A stretch of DNA of 64,000 nucleotides from Taudactylus pleione (taxonomy: Eukaryota > Chordata > Amphibia > Anura > Myobatrachidae): assembly GCA_031769625.1 (NCBI GenBank), contig JAUIMM010000885.1, positions 5,124,001-5,188,000 of the forward strand, given 5' to 3'. Below are positions 10,327-20,346 of the stretch, piece by piece. Both the position numbers and the translations under genes were made by a program. How positions within the stretch are numbered: position 1 is the first letter of the stretch; the number at the start of each line of letters is the position of its first letter. The notes beneath the pieces are model-generated. The model saw only the letters and a program-made list of their open reading frames with translations, was not told the origin of the DNA and searched no databases.

Positions 10327-10880
10327 GGGCCTGATTCAGAGCCACTCGCTCTGACAGAGCGCTCGCTCTGAATCAGGGCCGGGCTTTTTTTTTTTTTGGG
10401 AGCGGCCTCTTGACTGCATGCATTGCTGTGGGTGACCACCCACAGCTATAGCGAGCGGTCATGATGATGGTCGCGATGGTCAAGACCATCGCGACCATCG
10501 GGCTTGCGATGAGACCCTTGTGGTAGGGTCTCATTCATCACAAGCCCCAGAGAGCTTTCGACTCTAACAGTGACGGAAGCTCTCCACTGACTTCACTTGT
10601 GAGGTCAGTGGGGCCGCCCCAAAATGGCAGGCGTTCTCATGGGGACGCCTCCATTTGGGCAGCCACCCCCCCTGGCCCGCCCACGAAAAGGGGCGAGCAG
10701 TCACTCAATATCGACAGCTCGCCCCCTTTGGTGCGAGACCCACAGCGACGGAGTGCCCGTCGCTAGCCGGGTCTCGCGCATGCGCACGAAGAAGCCGACT
10801 CCGTCGTGCGCATGCGCTCTTGGCCACCATCGACATGGTTGTGAGCGCTCAGCGCTTGCGACCGGGTCTGAATCAGGTGC
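10327..10880 (+). mobile_element. Family D MITE, complete (about 554 bp)
   Basis: The ends are GGGCCTGATTCAG on the left and CTGAATCAGGTGC on the right, with a TGA duplicated on both sides (10324-10326 and 10881-10883). Inside are a terminal mini-palindrome (CTCGCTCTGACAGAGCGCTC), CpG-rich GCGACCATCG motifs and paired CATGCGCACG blocks. It has the same orientation as 19607-20122 and is the inverse of 14923-15471. No transposase is encoded, and the 131-codon frame across it is spurious. Confidence 0.85.
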
Positions 10881-10950
10881 TGAGTACACTGGGATGCTGG
10901 TTAAGTCGTACTGAAGATGTAGACAGGACTTGCACTGAAACACAGGGATA

Positions 10951-11128
10951 CAGTGCACAAGGACGAGTATTTGAACATGAAGGTGCAGCTCCAGACACAC
11001 TGGCAGATGATCTTGGAATAGTACACAAGGAAGTGTATTTTGTACACTAAGGTGCGGCTCCGGACGCACTGGCAGGTGACTTGGAAATTGTACACAAGGA
11101 AGTGTATTTTGTACACTAAGGCACCAGT
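10951..11128. repeat. 69-bp tandem repeat, about 2.5 units
   Basis: GTACACAAGGAAGTGTATTT occurs at 11021 and 11090, and a diverged unit begins near 10951. Each unit carries AAGGTGCGGCTCCGGACGCA-like and CTGGCAGGTGA-like blocks. It could be the inner part of an LTR or of an unclassified transposon. Confidence 0.8.
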
Positions 11129-11640
11129 CCAGCGGTGAGTAAAGGCCGATCCCAGGCCTGATCCTGACAAAAGGGGGGTGGCGGCAGAGCCAAGGCCCAA
11201 CCGGACCCCTCCAACAAGCCCAGGTAATTAGTACCTGCTACCAACCCCTCTCGGCATCCCTGTCAATAAGTCAGTGCAACATTTTTCCAGTCACTAGAAT
11301 TAGAAGGGAGGCTGTAGCATACGGCCTTAGATGATAGTTTTAGCAAAATACACATTGAGAGAAAGATAAAAATAAAGAACTAATGAGCTCATTCCTTGTT
11401 ATTTCATGCAATGCACTACGAACTAGTTACTGAGGTGTGAAAGGTCTTTCGGGAGCAAGGTCAGGTGAGAAGGCAATTCACCGATTCCTTGACAGAACTG
11501 AAAGGCTTAAGTAGCAAATGGTAGGCCTGGAAACTGAAACATAATTTGATTTGATGTTGTGAGTCGTATGGATTTTACCCCCCCTCCCATACAATGAAGC
11601 ACTGCAGTCATTGTACTGTACCATATAAGTAAAGCACATG
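11129..11640. other. Unclassified DNA
   Basis: The first 120 bases are GC-rich (AAAGGCCGATCCCAGGCC) and continue from the 69-bp tandem repeat. The rest is mixed sequence with no detectable feature. Confidence 0.35.
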
Positions 11641-11649
11641 GAAATTGTA

Positions 11650-12345
11650 AGGCCTCATTCTTAGTCGGATGCGGTGACGATGTCAGATGCAGAGGAGTGA
11701 CTTGCGTCCACAGTGTGTGCGCGTGGGTGTCATATTTGCGGATGAGTTGCATGGGAGACATGCATGCGCGGTGATGGCCTGTCTTATGGGCGTGTTATAG
11801 GAGAGTCGCTGATAGTGGTTGCGCACAGAGACGGGAAATCGTTCACACGGGAGGCCATATTCAGACGGCAAATCTGAACCTAGCGTGGGGCTGGTGCAAG
11901 TGTTGATTGTGCCACCGATAGTAGCGTCTAAAGATGGACCAATCAGTGAATCTGTAGTGGGCGTCTCAGTCTTTGCACATCTGTATACACAGATGTGCGC
12001 CAGGGGAGGGTTTTGTAACGCCATTTGCATAAAGTCGAAGGGCATGCGGCCAGCAGAAGATATAGACAATGGGTGGGATGTACTAAGCATTGCATTGGCG
12101 ATGCAGTACATCCCGCCTCTCATTGGGTACATACTGCAGTATGCACCTCGAATATCGCAATCTCCCAATAAGATCTGTCCTCGGATAGAGGGACTTCCAG
12201 GTTTAACACCCAGAAGTTCCTCTGGCATCCTTCTGCGCATGCACAGAATGCCACGGGCCATGGGGGGTGATGGGAGGGATCAGATTGGATCCCTCCCAAG
12301 GGGGAGCATCCCGATAAGAAGCCTATATGGTTCTATTGGGTAATG
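11650..12345. repeat. Decayed MITE-like, CpG-containing segment
   Basis: Starting from AGGCCTCATTCTTAGTCGG, the segment resembles family A2 ends (GGACCTCATTCAGAGTCGG) and is rich in GCG-type motifs. No right end was found. At about 12076-12111 there is a separate inverted repeat, GGGATGTACT facing AGTACATCCC. A frame of up to 192 codons on the minus strand lies entirely within this material and has no recognisable domain. Confidence 0.45.
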
Positions 12346-13124
12346 CCACCTGAAGACGGCATTACCCACTGGGACGAAGGTGCTTGATACATGGAACATG
12401 GCATTACCCACCGGGACCAGTGGCGGAATTAGCGGTGGTGCAGCTGGGGCCCTCTGTGGTGAAGGGGCCCATAGCCACTGCACCCACAGCCAGTGTTCCC
12501 CAGACCCACAGTATTTAAGTGTAGTGCAGACCGCAGTGAGAGCGGTCCACACTTCACAGTAGCAAGCATACTGCCGCCAGCAGCGGCTGTGGGTTATAGC
12601 AGCCAATAAGAGTCAGACAGACTCTCTGTCTGACTCTCCATGCCCATGTTGTGCGGGGTGAATGCTGGGCATGCATTCACTGAAGTCTCCTCCTTCCTCC
12701 TGTTAGGATCTGTGGTTGCAGCATATTGTTTGCAGTTCCAGCCTTAGTTGCTACTGAAAATCTGCACTAATTACTACCTGTCTGTGCGCAGTATCAGGTG
12801 CACACTAATTGATTCTCCTGTCTGTGCACAGCCCAGCTGCACACCAGTCTGTCATTAGGGAGGCTTGCTCTGGTTGGGCCCTGTTTCTGTTAAATTCTAG
12901 CCAGCCCCTCACTCCATGCCGTTGATAGCGTTTCTTGAGTTTCCTGTTGTGCCCAGTCTTCTGTTTGTCAGTCGAGTTCCATAATCCTGTTTTGTTGTAT
13001 TTACCCATTGCCGTTTGTTCCATCCAGGCAGTCTGGCTCGCACACTGTCTGCTAGTGCTGCTTGTGTCATCTAGGCAGCACAGCGTGCATTCTCATCCTG
13101 GGGCGCATGCCAGCATCCGATGGC

Positions 13125-13420
13125 TAGTGTCAACCTGGCAACATTGGCCACACTTCAGCGTCCAAAGTGCACAGTCCGCCGCACCATCGCCAGTGTCAAC
13201 CCGGCGACATTGGCCGCACCTCAGCATCCAAAGTGCGCAGTCCAGCGCACAACCCCCAGTGTCAACCCGACGACATTGGCCGCACCTCAGTGTCCAAAGT
13301 GCGCAGTCCGGCGCACCATCGCCAGTGTCAACCCGGCGGCATTGGTTGCAACTTAGCATCTAAAGAGTGCAATCTGGCACACCACCGCCAGTGTCAACCC
13401 GGCGACAGTGGTCGCACCTC
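13125..13420. repeat. 66-bp minisatellite in the LTR-like element
   Basis: The word CAAC of GTGTCAACC recurs at 13131, 13197, 13263, 13329 and 13395, exactly 66 bases apart. Units contain GACATTGGCCGCACCTCAG and AAAGTGCGCAGTCC. Because 66 is divisible by 3, all frames stay open, which explains the repetitive open frames of 78-156 codons on both strands. Confidence 0.95.
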
Positions 13421-13451
13421 CACGCCCTTGGGCATATTACATCAGAGACTT

Positions 13452-13745
13452 ACCAGCCCTCAAGGCTGCCTCCACAGCCCAAAGGCTGCATCCAGCCCTC
13501 AAGCCTGTCTCCACAGCCCAAAAGCTGCATCCAGCCCTCAAGGCTGCCTCCGCAGCCCAAAGGCTGCATCCAGTCCTCAAGGCTGCCTCCACAGCCCAAA
13601 AGCTGCATCACATCCTTGGCCCTCAGGCCACAACTAGTCAAGGCATACCAGCCCTCAAGGATGCTCCCACAGCCCAAAGGCTGCATCTCACCCTTTGCCC
13701 TCGGGCCACGACCAGCCAAGTCATACCCAGCCCTCAAGCCTGTTG
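13452..13745. repeat. 39-bp minisatellite in the LTR-like element
   Basis: GCCCTCAAGGCTGCCTCCAC occurs at 13456 and again at 13495 and onward in 39-bp steps for four regular units, followed by longer diverged units with CCTCGGGCCACGACCAG. The array shares the CTCAAGGCTGC core with the 34-bp array at 28175-28620. Confidence 0.95.
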
Positions 13746-13877
13746 CAGGACTAATTCCCTATGGTCATGCCCAGAGCCTTAACACTCTCATTGGCTGCTG
13801 AGTCCATGGAGGGAGCCAGTTGGATCATACTCGTGAGCTCCGCCTTCCAGCTCCCCCCCACAGCAGGTGATGGGAGA

Positions 13878-13951
13878 GACGTCATGACGTCTTTCCCATG
13901 GTGCAGATGGGGACAGCGGCAGTCGTGGCAGGAGCGGGGATTCAGGTAAGT
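13878..13951 (+). promoter_or_regulatory. CRE-like palindrome followed by a strong splice-donor consensus
   Basis: GACGTCATGACGTC (13878-13891) is a perfect palindrome made of two TGACGTC half sites. About 54 bp downstream, CAGGTAAGT (junction 13945/13946) matches the vertebrate 5' splice consensus. The same order occurs on the minus strand of the other family E copy at 59135-59019. Function as promoter and first exon is an inference; no transcript evidence is available here. Confidence 0.45.
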
Positions 13952-13959
13952 TGTGTGGG

Positions 13960-13961
<2 letters not shown>

Positions 13962-13991
<30 letters not shown>
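13962..13991. repeat. (TG)n microsatellite
   Basis: A pure TG run lies just after the splice-donor-like site within the family E element. Confidence 0.95.
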
Positions 13992-13993
<2 letters not shown>

Positions 13994-13999
13994 GGGGCA

Positions 14000-14255
14000 T
14001 GGGCACTAACACTGCCACTGCATAGGGAGGCCACTACTGGGGCACTGTATAGGGGGACTACTACTGGGGGCAATGCATTGGGGGGACTACAACTGGAAGC
14101 AATGCACAGGGGTGACTACTACTGGGGCACTGCATAGGGGGGCTACTGTTGGGGGCAATGCATAGGGGCACTACTACTGAGGGCATTGCATAGGGGGAAC
14201 CACTTCTGGGGGGACTGTATAAGGGTACTACTGGGGGCACTGCATAGGGGGGCCC
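14000..14255. repeat. Minisatellite of about 33 bp in family E
   Basis: Units follow the pattern GGGGGACTACTACTGGGGGC then AATGCATAG, repeated about eight times with considerable divergence. It is the reverse complement of the array at 58380-58990 in the other family E copy, so it is an inherited component of the family. Confidence 0.8.
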
Positions 14256-14303
14256 AAAGCATATTCTTGCACCTGGGCCCACAACTCTCTAGTTCCGCCA
14301 CTG

Positions 14304-14922
14304 ACCAGGACGATGGTGCTTGATACATATGGAAAATGCATTTCCTGGGGTTTTATCGCATTTTCCCCTTTGTCTGATTCAGGAACTTGCACTGTATGTG
14401 AAAGGTTAAATCTCTACAAGTTGTACACAAAAATATTGATATTGATTGTTACTGATTGTACTTATAACATAAATGTCTGTATATTCAATTACATATTCAT
14501 CTTGTGTTTGATTAACCGAAGCACAAATCTTTTTGTACACATTATGAAAAAAAAATCTTTATTAATTAACATTATTGTGGAGAGACGCATATTTAACACG
14601 TGATTTAAAATAAAAACAGTAAATCCCTAGTCAGAAATATAATTAGAAAAATGAAGGTCTTTACATCTCAGAAGATTAATAGCAAGAGACAGCGTTTACT
14701 GTAGCCAGTAGTGGTTCTGTGTTGATGGAGGGAGCAAACTGCTGGGTAATTTGTGCTAGAAGAAACAAAAAATTATTTTGTTCAGCTTCTTCATTTCTTT
14801 TTTTTTTTTTTTTTCCCCTCTGAAGATTTGTTGCAGCAAAGTAAAATCTGTCATTTCTTTATCCTCTTGTCCCGGAGACTTAATTACTCCCACATCCCCT
14901 ACTTGGCCAAGCTGACTCCATG
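14304..14922. other. Low-copy AT-rich DNA
   Basis: The first bases repeat GATGGTGCTTGATACAT, which also occurs upstream of the hAT at about 12375, so the hAT landed in a pre-existing short duplication. A poly-T run lies near 14789-14813. No gene was recognised. Confidence 0.45.
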
Positions 14923-15471
14923 GGGGTCATTCAGACCCACTCGCGAGCGGCAGTACGCTCGCAAGTGGGTCGATGTTCCCCACTGCGCATGCGCACGACG
15001 GAGGGAGCTCCGTCGTGCGCATGCGCGAAACCCGGCGAGCGAAGTACTTTCCTTCGCTCGGAGTGTCTCATCAAAGGGGGCGTGCTGTCGATGGTGACTG
15101 ACAGCACGCCCCCTTTGGTGGGCGTGCCGGGGGCGTGCCTGCCAGACGGAGGCGTTCCCAAGGGAACGCCTACGTCTGAAGCCGGCCCCACTGACATCAC
15201 TAGTGATGTCAGTGGGAGTGATTTTGGCTCTGATAGAACCAAAATCACTCCTGGCCTTGTGGTTGGGAAACCCAACCGCAGGCTTTCACTCGCAGTTCCG
15301 ATGGTTGCGATGGTCAAGACCATCGCAACCATCTTTTTGCACGCTCGTATATGCTGTGGGTGGTGACCCACAGCTATACGAGCGTCCAGGAGGACGCTCC
15401 ATTTTAATGGAGGTGGGCCCTGATTCAGAGCGAGCGCTCTGGTCAGAGCGTCCTGCTCTGAATCAGGGCCC
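14923..15471 (-). mobile_element. Family D MITE, complete (549 bp)
   Basis: The left end is GGGGTCATTCAG and the right end CTGAATCAGGGCCC, with ATG duplicated on both sides (14920-14922 and 15472-15474). The orientation is inverse to 10327-10880. Internal palindromic blocks include CATGCGCACGACGGAGGGAG with its complement, and GGTTGCGATGGTCAAGACCA. The 180-codon minus frame is spurious. Confidence 0.9.
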
Positions 15472-15544
15472 ATGTTCCAAATGGTGAAAAAACTCTAAAT
15501 ATAAAAAAAAACCACCCAGAAGTAATCTCAATGCGGGCATTTGA

Positions 15545-15645
15545 GTTGTTCGGGGACGGTTCTCGAGAACCAACAACAGCTGAATTTAGGGGTTCTGAGT
15601 CAAACCGAGTCCGAGATCTTGTGCATATCCCAGAATCCACCCAGC
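15545..15645 (-). mobile_element. Family F fragment
   Basis: GGTTCTCGAGAACCAACAAC and GGGGTTCTGAGTCAAACCGAG are the reverse complement of the right part of the family F copy near 20893-20950. Both ends are missing. Confidence 0.6.
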
Positions 15646-15649
15646 TACC

Positions 15650-16640
15650 GTAGGCTAGCGCACATACCTGCCGGGATGCGGTCAATTGACCAACGACCAG
15701 TATGCCAACTGCCGGGATCCCGATCAGCTGGAGATGCCGATGCTGGGAATCCTGAAAAGCAGGAAATGCCGACGCCGGAATACCGACAGCCGGCATCCCG
15801 AACATAAGTACAGCGGGGCCGGGAAGTTGTTAGCTGCTGGGGGGAGGGAGTGAAGGGTTAGGTTTAGGCACCCAGGGGGACTTAGGGCCATATTCAGCTT
15901 GGATGGCATGGCTGGGTTAGCCGGTCGATGTTTGTGCTCTGCGCATGCGTATGCATCGCCGTGCGTGAAGCAGCCATTGTGATTGGGAAGTGTTCTCATT
16001 GAGCATGCAGTCCAATAGCATACTGATTGCCATGAAGTAACCGGGTGGAGAGGGGGGGTGGTCGGTGGAACACAGGCGTGCCTGTGCGTTTCAATGCCGC
16101 TACAGGGGCGTGCATAATTAAGCCCCTGCCATAGCATGCGCTGGCAGAGGTCTAGATGGCGCCAGGAAGTATAGCAGTTTGTGAGGTAGGGTCAGGTCAA
16201 ACACAACTGTGCGAACGGTTCCTCGATGTTACCAATGTTTTTTCTGACTTGTCATGGGAAGTGAGCGACTTTATACAGTGATGGGCATCTTTGAATAGTG
16301 CTGCGGTTGCCGTGCGATTGCATTTATTAGCATATTTTCGCAGCTAACAAGTGCGTGTGAATGCAGACTTACGATCCATGCTGAAACAGGCCCTTAGGCT
16401 TAGGCCGGGAGGGAGGATGGTTAGGCTACAGACAGGGGGGGTTAGGGTTAGGCACCATCGGGGAGGTTAGGAATAGACACCCCCCGGGTAGGTTAGGGTT
16501 AGGCACCCCAAGGGACGGTTAGTTTTAGGGTGGGGAGAGGGGGAGGGTTAGGGTACTTACTAGCTGTAGTCGTGATTCTGAACAGCGGGCTTCCGGTGTC
16601 GGGATTCTAATCGGTGGCTTTTCACCCGCCGGCATATAAT
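15650..16640. mobile_element. Family G element split by a family B-like MITE
   Basis: The left part (ACCTGCCGGGAT..., CGGCATCCCGAAC) and right part (repeated GGTTAGGGTTAGGCACC, then CCGGTGTCGGGATTC) flank an inserted MITE at 15885-16393. GC-rich terminal blocks around a TTAGGGTTAGG-type minisatellite define the family, also seen at 18250-18790 and 40075-40725. Confidence 0.65.
15885..16393. mobile_element. Family B-like MITE nested in family G
   Basis: The ends GGGCCATATTCAGC and GCTGAAACAGGCCC are flanked by TTA on both sides (15882-15884 and 16394-16396), the duplication expected of a PIF/Harbinger-type element. It is 509 bp, CpG-rich and non-coding. Confidence 0.85.
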
Positions 16641-16952
16641 ACCCAACCTAATGCTTCCGATATGTGAAAAAATTATAAGCCACAAAAATGCGCTTATCAT
16701 TTTTTAATAACATCTGACTGATTTTCCGTTGCCATACAATAGTTAGATGTTTGCAGAACTTTACATTATCTGCTGTCATACTACATATAGAGGTTCATTG
16801 TAAGTGTTAAATAGCTCTGAATACAGCGCTTTTGACATTTACCACCTTTCTTACATCTATCTAACACCTTTGGATAGTTGTCAATAAAGTTTTGAAAAAA
16901 ATAAGTTATCTTTACTGCAGCTGCACGGGACGGGGGAGAGTTGAGAGCAGAG
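16641..16952. other. Low-copy AT-rich DNA
   Basis: No repeat ends or frames were recognised in this spacer. Confidence 0.4.
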
Positions 16953-17281
16953 TAGGGATGTGCGCCGACCACCGTATTTTGGTTTTGGATCTGTATCTCC
17001 TTCAAGGTTTTGAATCTAGATTTGGTTTTGGATCTGGATTTTTTCAATAAAAAATAAAAAATAGATAAAAAGTTTTAAAAGTAGCTAAAACCATGTAATT
17101 TATGCAATCCAAAACCCGAAAATCGGATTTAAAATCCGAATTCCGAACTGCAAAAAGATCAGAACAGCGACCCGGTTTTACCCGGATCTCCTCAGGAGAT
17201 AAGGACCGCAACTCGGATTTACCCTGATTCACGAAATGCGGGTAGATTCGGATTTCTGGAGAACCGAACCGCACATCTCTA
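16953..17281 (+). mobile_element. Family F hAT MITE, complete (329 bp)
   Basis: The element starts TAGGGATGTGCGCCG and ends GCACATCTCTA, with GAGCAGAG duplicated perfectly on both sides (16945-16952 and 17282-17289). The interior alternates GGTTTTGGATCTG blocks with CGGATTTAAAATCCG-type words. The 8-bp duplication and TAG...CTA ends point to the hAT superfamily. No transposase is present. Confidence 0.92.
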
Positions 17282-17289
17282 GAGCAGAG

Positions 17290-17499
17290 GGCAGTTAGGA
17301 TGAAACGTGTCTCTGCTGTCACCGCCAAGGGGGTGACTTTTACTGTTCACTCTCCTCGGCTGTTTTTGGTAAAAATCACGGTAGCATTTTTTTCTCCGCA
17401 GTAAGTTGAGTATTAGTACAAGGACCTATAAGACCATAGTGACACTTCATGGAGTCTACCCAAGCCTACAATCACTCATGTCAAGAATAGTATCTCATA
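17290..17499. other. Low-copy DNA
   Basis: Short spacer with no recognisable feature. Confidence 0.35.
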
Positions 17500-17650
17500 G
17501 GGGGAGTTGTATCAAGCTTTGGAGAGAGATAGAATGGAGCAGTTCTAGCTGTCATTTATTTAGCTCTGTCTATAAATTGGTAATTAGAAGCTGACTGGTT
17601 GCTTTTGGCAATGGTTCTACTTTATCTCTGGGGCTTGATACGTGTCCCCC
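17500..17650. mobile_element. Palindromic MITE (family H-like)
   Basis: The left end GGGGGAGTTGTATCAAGC pairs with GCTTGATACGTGTCCCCC at the right. The inner part carries an AGCTGACTGGTTGC block. The total is about 150 bp and non-coding. Confidence 0.75.
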
Positions 17651-17836
17651 ATAGTGAGGTACTGTAAATAATAGTAGGCTTGAAAACAGTCTTTCAATTA
17701 TTTTGCATATAAACACCTTGATTCCAAACTGGGCTCTTGTTCTGAAGGAACGATCCTACATATGTCCTGTGTTCAGAAAGCAGAAGCTAGAGCCATTTGT
17801 AATCCTATCTGCTGTATAGCAGTCCATTGTATTATG

Positions 17837-17840
<4 letters not shown>

Positions 17841-17890
<50 letters not shown>

Positions 17891-18218
17891 GTTATTTATA
17901 TAGCACACACATATTCCGCAGCACTTTACAGAGAATATCTGGCCATTCACATCTGTCCCTGCACCAGTGGAGCTTACACTCTATATTCCCTATCATATGC
18001 GCACACACATACACACTAGGGTTAATTTGTGTTGGGGGCCAATTAACCTACCAGTATTTTTTTGGAGTGTGGGGGGAAACCGGAGTACCCGGAGGAAACC
18101 CACGCAAGCACAGGGAGAATATACAAACTCCGCACAGGTAGGGCCGTGGTGGGAATCGAACCCATGACCTCAGTGCTGTGAGGCAGTAACGCTAACCATT
18201 ACACCGTCTGTGCTGCCC
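17841..18218 (-). mobile_element. tRNA-derived SINE with (ATT)n tail
   Basis: On the minus strand the element starts GGGCAGCACAGACGG, contains a perfect RNA polymerase III B box GGTTCGATTCC (about 18152-18162) and an A-box-like TGGTTAGCG region, then a body with GGGTTTCCTCCGGGTACTCC, and ends TATATAAATAAC with an ATT-repeat tail (17841-17887). This is the layout of a tRNA-headed SINE with a LINE-type tail, widespread in fish and amphibians. It is not a functional tRNA gene. Confidence 0.88.
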
Positions 18219-18249
18219 TACGTTACAGTAGGCTATATGATTTGGGGGG

Positions 18250-18790
18250 GATTGGTATGATTTACCACCGTCCGCAAATTCCGACAGCGGAAGCACTGTA
18301 GTGAAGATCCCAACAGGTAAGTATATTTTCTATTTACTAACCTAAACTCACCCCCCCAACCCTAACCTATCCCTAGGGGTGCCTAACCCTAACCTCCTCC
18401 CCAAGTGCCTAACCCTAACCCCCTCTGTGCCTAAACCTAACCACCCCTTCCCCGCAGCCTAACCCTAAATCTCCCGGGGGGGTGCCTAACCCTAACCTCC
18501 CCCCAGGGGGGCCTATCCCTAACCCCCTCTTCCCCTCACCTAACCCTAACCTCCCGGGGGTTGCCTAACCCTAAGTCCCCCCGAGGAGCACCTAACATAA
18601 ACCCCCCTCTGCGGCTGTCCGCGCCCAGCGCCCGGCTTACCTTCAATAGGTAAGCCGGGTGTCGAGCTATCGGCATAGGTCTGATGACAGGCACCAGGAT
18701 TTCGACTCCTGTCATTAAACACTTGCCGGGATTAGACAGTTGGGAAGCAGGCGGGAAGGATTTTGTCCGTCGGCTTTCCGACTGTTTCCA
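18250..18790 (+). mobile_element. Family G element with CCTAACCCTAACC minisatellite
   Basis: A left block with TCCGACAGCGGAAGCA and CAGGTAAGT (GT at 18317) is followed by about 270 bases of CCTAACCCTAACC units separated by C-rich linkers, then CTGTCCGCGCCCAGCGCCCG and a right block with AGGATTTCGACTCCTG and TTGCCGGGATTAGACAG. The order matches the copy at 40075-40725. No coding region. Confidence 0.75.
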
Positions 18791-19431
18791 GATTTGAGCT
18801 GGTTGTTATTGAAGTTAAGATATATAATTACTGTATTTAACAATTGCTTGATTTTAATTGTGACAAAAGCACCCAATTAGTTTATTTGTGACAGACTGAA
18901 ACAAAAAAAAATATATATTTTTTTATTGTACTTCCTCTCATATTTGTCTGTTTCCTTGTATATTGCAATTTAAATGAAAACAAAAGCTGCAAATTAAAAC
19001 ATTATCCTTCGTGATCCCGATGCATCACAAACACATGAAAATCGCTTTGTTCAAGTTACAGTACATCCGGTTCCTAAAGGGTTTAAGCCTGCAGCTGCGT
19101 GCTGCTGTGTTACACATTCAGTTTTCCATACCTTTAATAAACTACACTGAGGCACATCAACCCCCCCCCATGCTGTTTGCTCCTGTTTACACACAACTGC
19201 CATATTTACCTATATTTTCATACACTGCACCCCACATTTACAATGCAACCTGGGAAATGTATCTTTGGGTGGCCTCAAAATGGTGCAGTCTGGTGGTTTT
19301 TCCAAGTTTCCCATTCAATAACATTAATGTGTTACACTGAATCAATAAGTATTGACGTACATTTCTCCTCGTTGAGCATTGAATGGCTTAAAAAAATGCT
19401 GCAATGCATATTTCTGTAGGAAGGTGAACCC
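18791..19431. other. Low-copy DNA, no gene recognised
   Basis: AT-rich sequence with short chance frames (at most 109 codons, 19011-19340) lacking any recognisable domain. Confidence 0.4.
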
Positions 19432-19606
19432 TAGATATGTGCTCCGACCCCCGTGCTTCTGTTTTGGTTTTGGATTTGGATTAATCTTCGTGTTTTGGTT
19501 TTGGTTGTGGATCTGTATTTTTTTAAGAAAAGAAAAAAAACAGCTAAAATGATGTAATTCTGACCTGTCAGCATCCAAACCAGCAACAGATTTGAACTGG
19601 GACTCG

Positions 19607-20122
19607 GGCCCTGATTCAGAGCCGGACGCTCTGACAGAGCGCTCGCTCTGAATCAGGGCCGTCCCTCCTCCTTTTTGGAGCGGCCTCCTGCCCGCTCGCA
19701 TAGCTGTGGGTGACCACCCACAGCTATAGCGAACGGCCAAAGTGATGGTCGCGATGGTCAAGACATCGCGACCATCGGGCTTGCGACGAGACCCTTGCGG
19801 TAGGGTCTCGCTGCCGCAAGCCCTGGAGTGCTTTTGGCTCTATCAGAGCCAAAAGCACTCCCACTGACATCACTAGTTCCCATGAGAACGCCTCCGTTTG
19901 GGCAGCCACGCCCCCGGCACACCCACCAAAGGGGGCGTGCTGTCAATCACCATCAACAGCATGCCCCTTTTGGTGCAAGACCCATAACGACGGCTTGGCC
20001 GTCGTTAGTCGGGTCTCGCGCATGCGCACGACGGAGCCGGCTCCCTCTTCCGCATGCACACTTGGGCAACATCGACCCACTTGTGAGCGCACAGCGCTCG
20101 CAAGCGGGTCTGAATCAGGCCC
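19607..20122 (+). mobile_element. Family D MITE, complete (516 bp), nested
   Basis: The ends GGCCCTGATTCAG and CTGAATCAGGCCC are flanked by TCG on both sides (19604-19606 and 20123-20125). Same orientation as 10327-10880, with the terminal mini-palindrome and CATGCGCACGACGGAG blocks. Confidence 0.9.
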
Positions 20123-20346
20123 TCGGTTCAATCCAGGTTGAAAAAGTGAATCTGAACCCCGAACCTTGATCCGGTTCTACTCTGAACCCCTAAATTTGGG
20201 TGTGTACAAACTAAAAAACAAACTAAAATGACGTCATTGTGACCTGTTGCAATCCAAAACTCGAGTTCGGTTCTCAAATCCGAGTTCCAGGGGGATCCGA
20301 ACCAGGACTCGATTCGACTTATTGCCACAAAGTAATTCCAAACTCA

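Larger units (their letters stand above)
12701..13784 (-). mobile_element. Solo-LTR-like element nested in family E
   Basis: It begins TGTTAGGATC and ends CCTTAACA, so on the minus strand it reads TGTTAAGG...GATCCTAACA, the TG...CA form of an LTR. The same GATCCTAACA end occurs in the elements at 27828-28844 and 43102-44009. The flanks CCTCC and CTCTC match poorly (3 of 5). Two minisatellites make up most of the interior. No internal retroviral coding region is present, hence a solo LTR if the assignment is right. Confidence 0.55.
12418..14303 (-). mobile_element. Family E hAT-like element, interrupted by an LTR-like insertion
   Basis: The ends CAGTGGCGGAATTAG and CTCTAGTTCCGCCACTG are inverted repeats, flanked by an 8-bp duplication ACCGGGAC / ACCAGGAC (7 of 8), the hallmark of hAT transposons. 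It is inverted relative to the copy at 58217-59544, so it is assigned minus. An LTR-like element occupies 12701-13784. The remainder carries a CRE-like palindrome, a strong splice-donor sequence, (TG)n and a minisatellite of about 33 bp. No transposase frame is present. Confidence 0.85.

Noticed and set aside
11683..12343. Overlapping frames of 192 and 174 codons on opposite strands
   Set aside because: CpG-rich MITE-like sequence with few stop codons on both strands; no domain seen.
13093..13801. Repetitive frames of 78-156 codons
   Set aside because: 66-bp and 39-bp arrays have periods divisible by three, keeping frames open; not protein repeats of a known family.
14931..15473. 180-codon minus frame
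   Set aside because: It lies entirely within a non-coding family D MITE; similar frames appear in other D copies.
18140..18218. tRNA gene on the minus strand
   Set aside because: The A- and B-box-like region belongs to a SINE head; it continues into a SINE body and ATT tail and does not form a complete cloverleaf.
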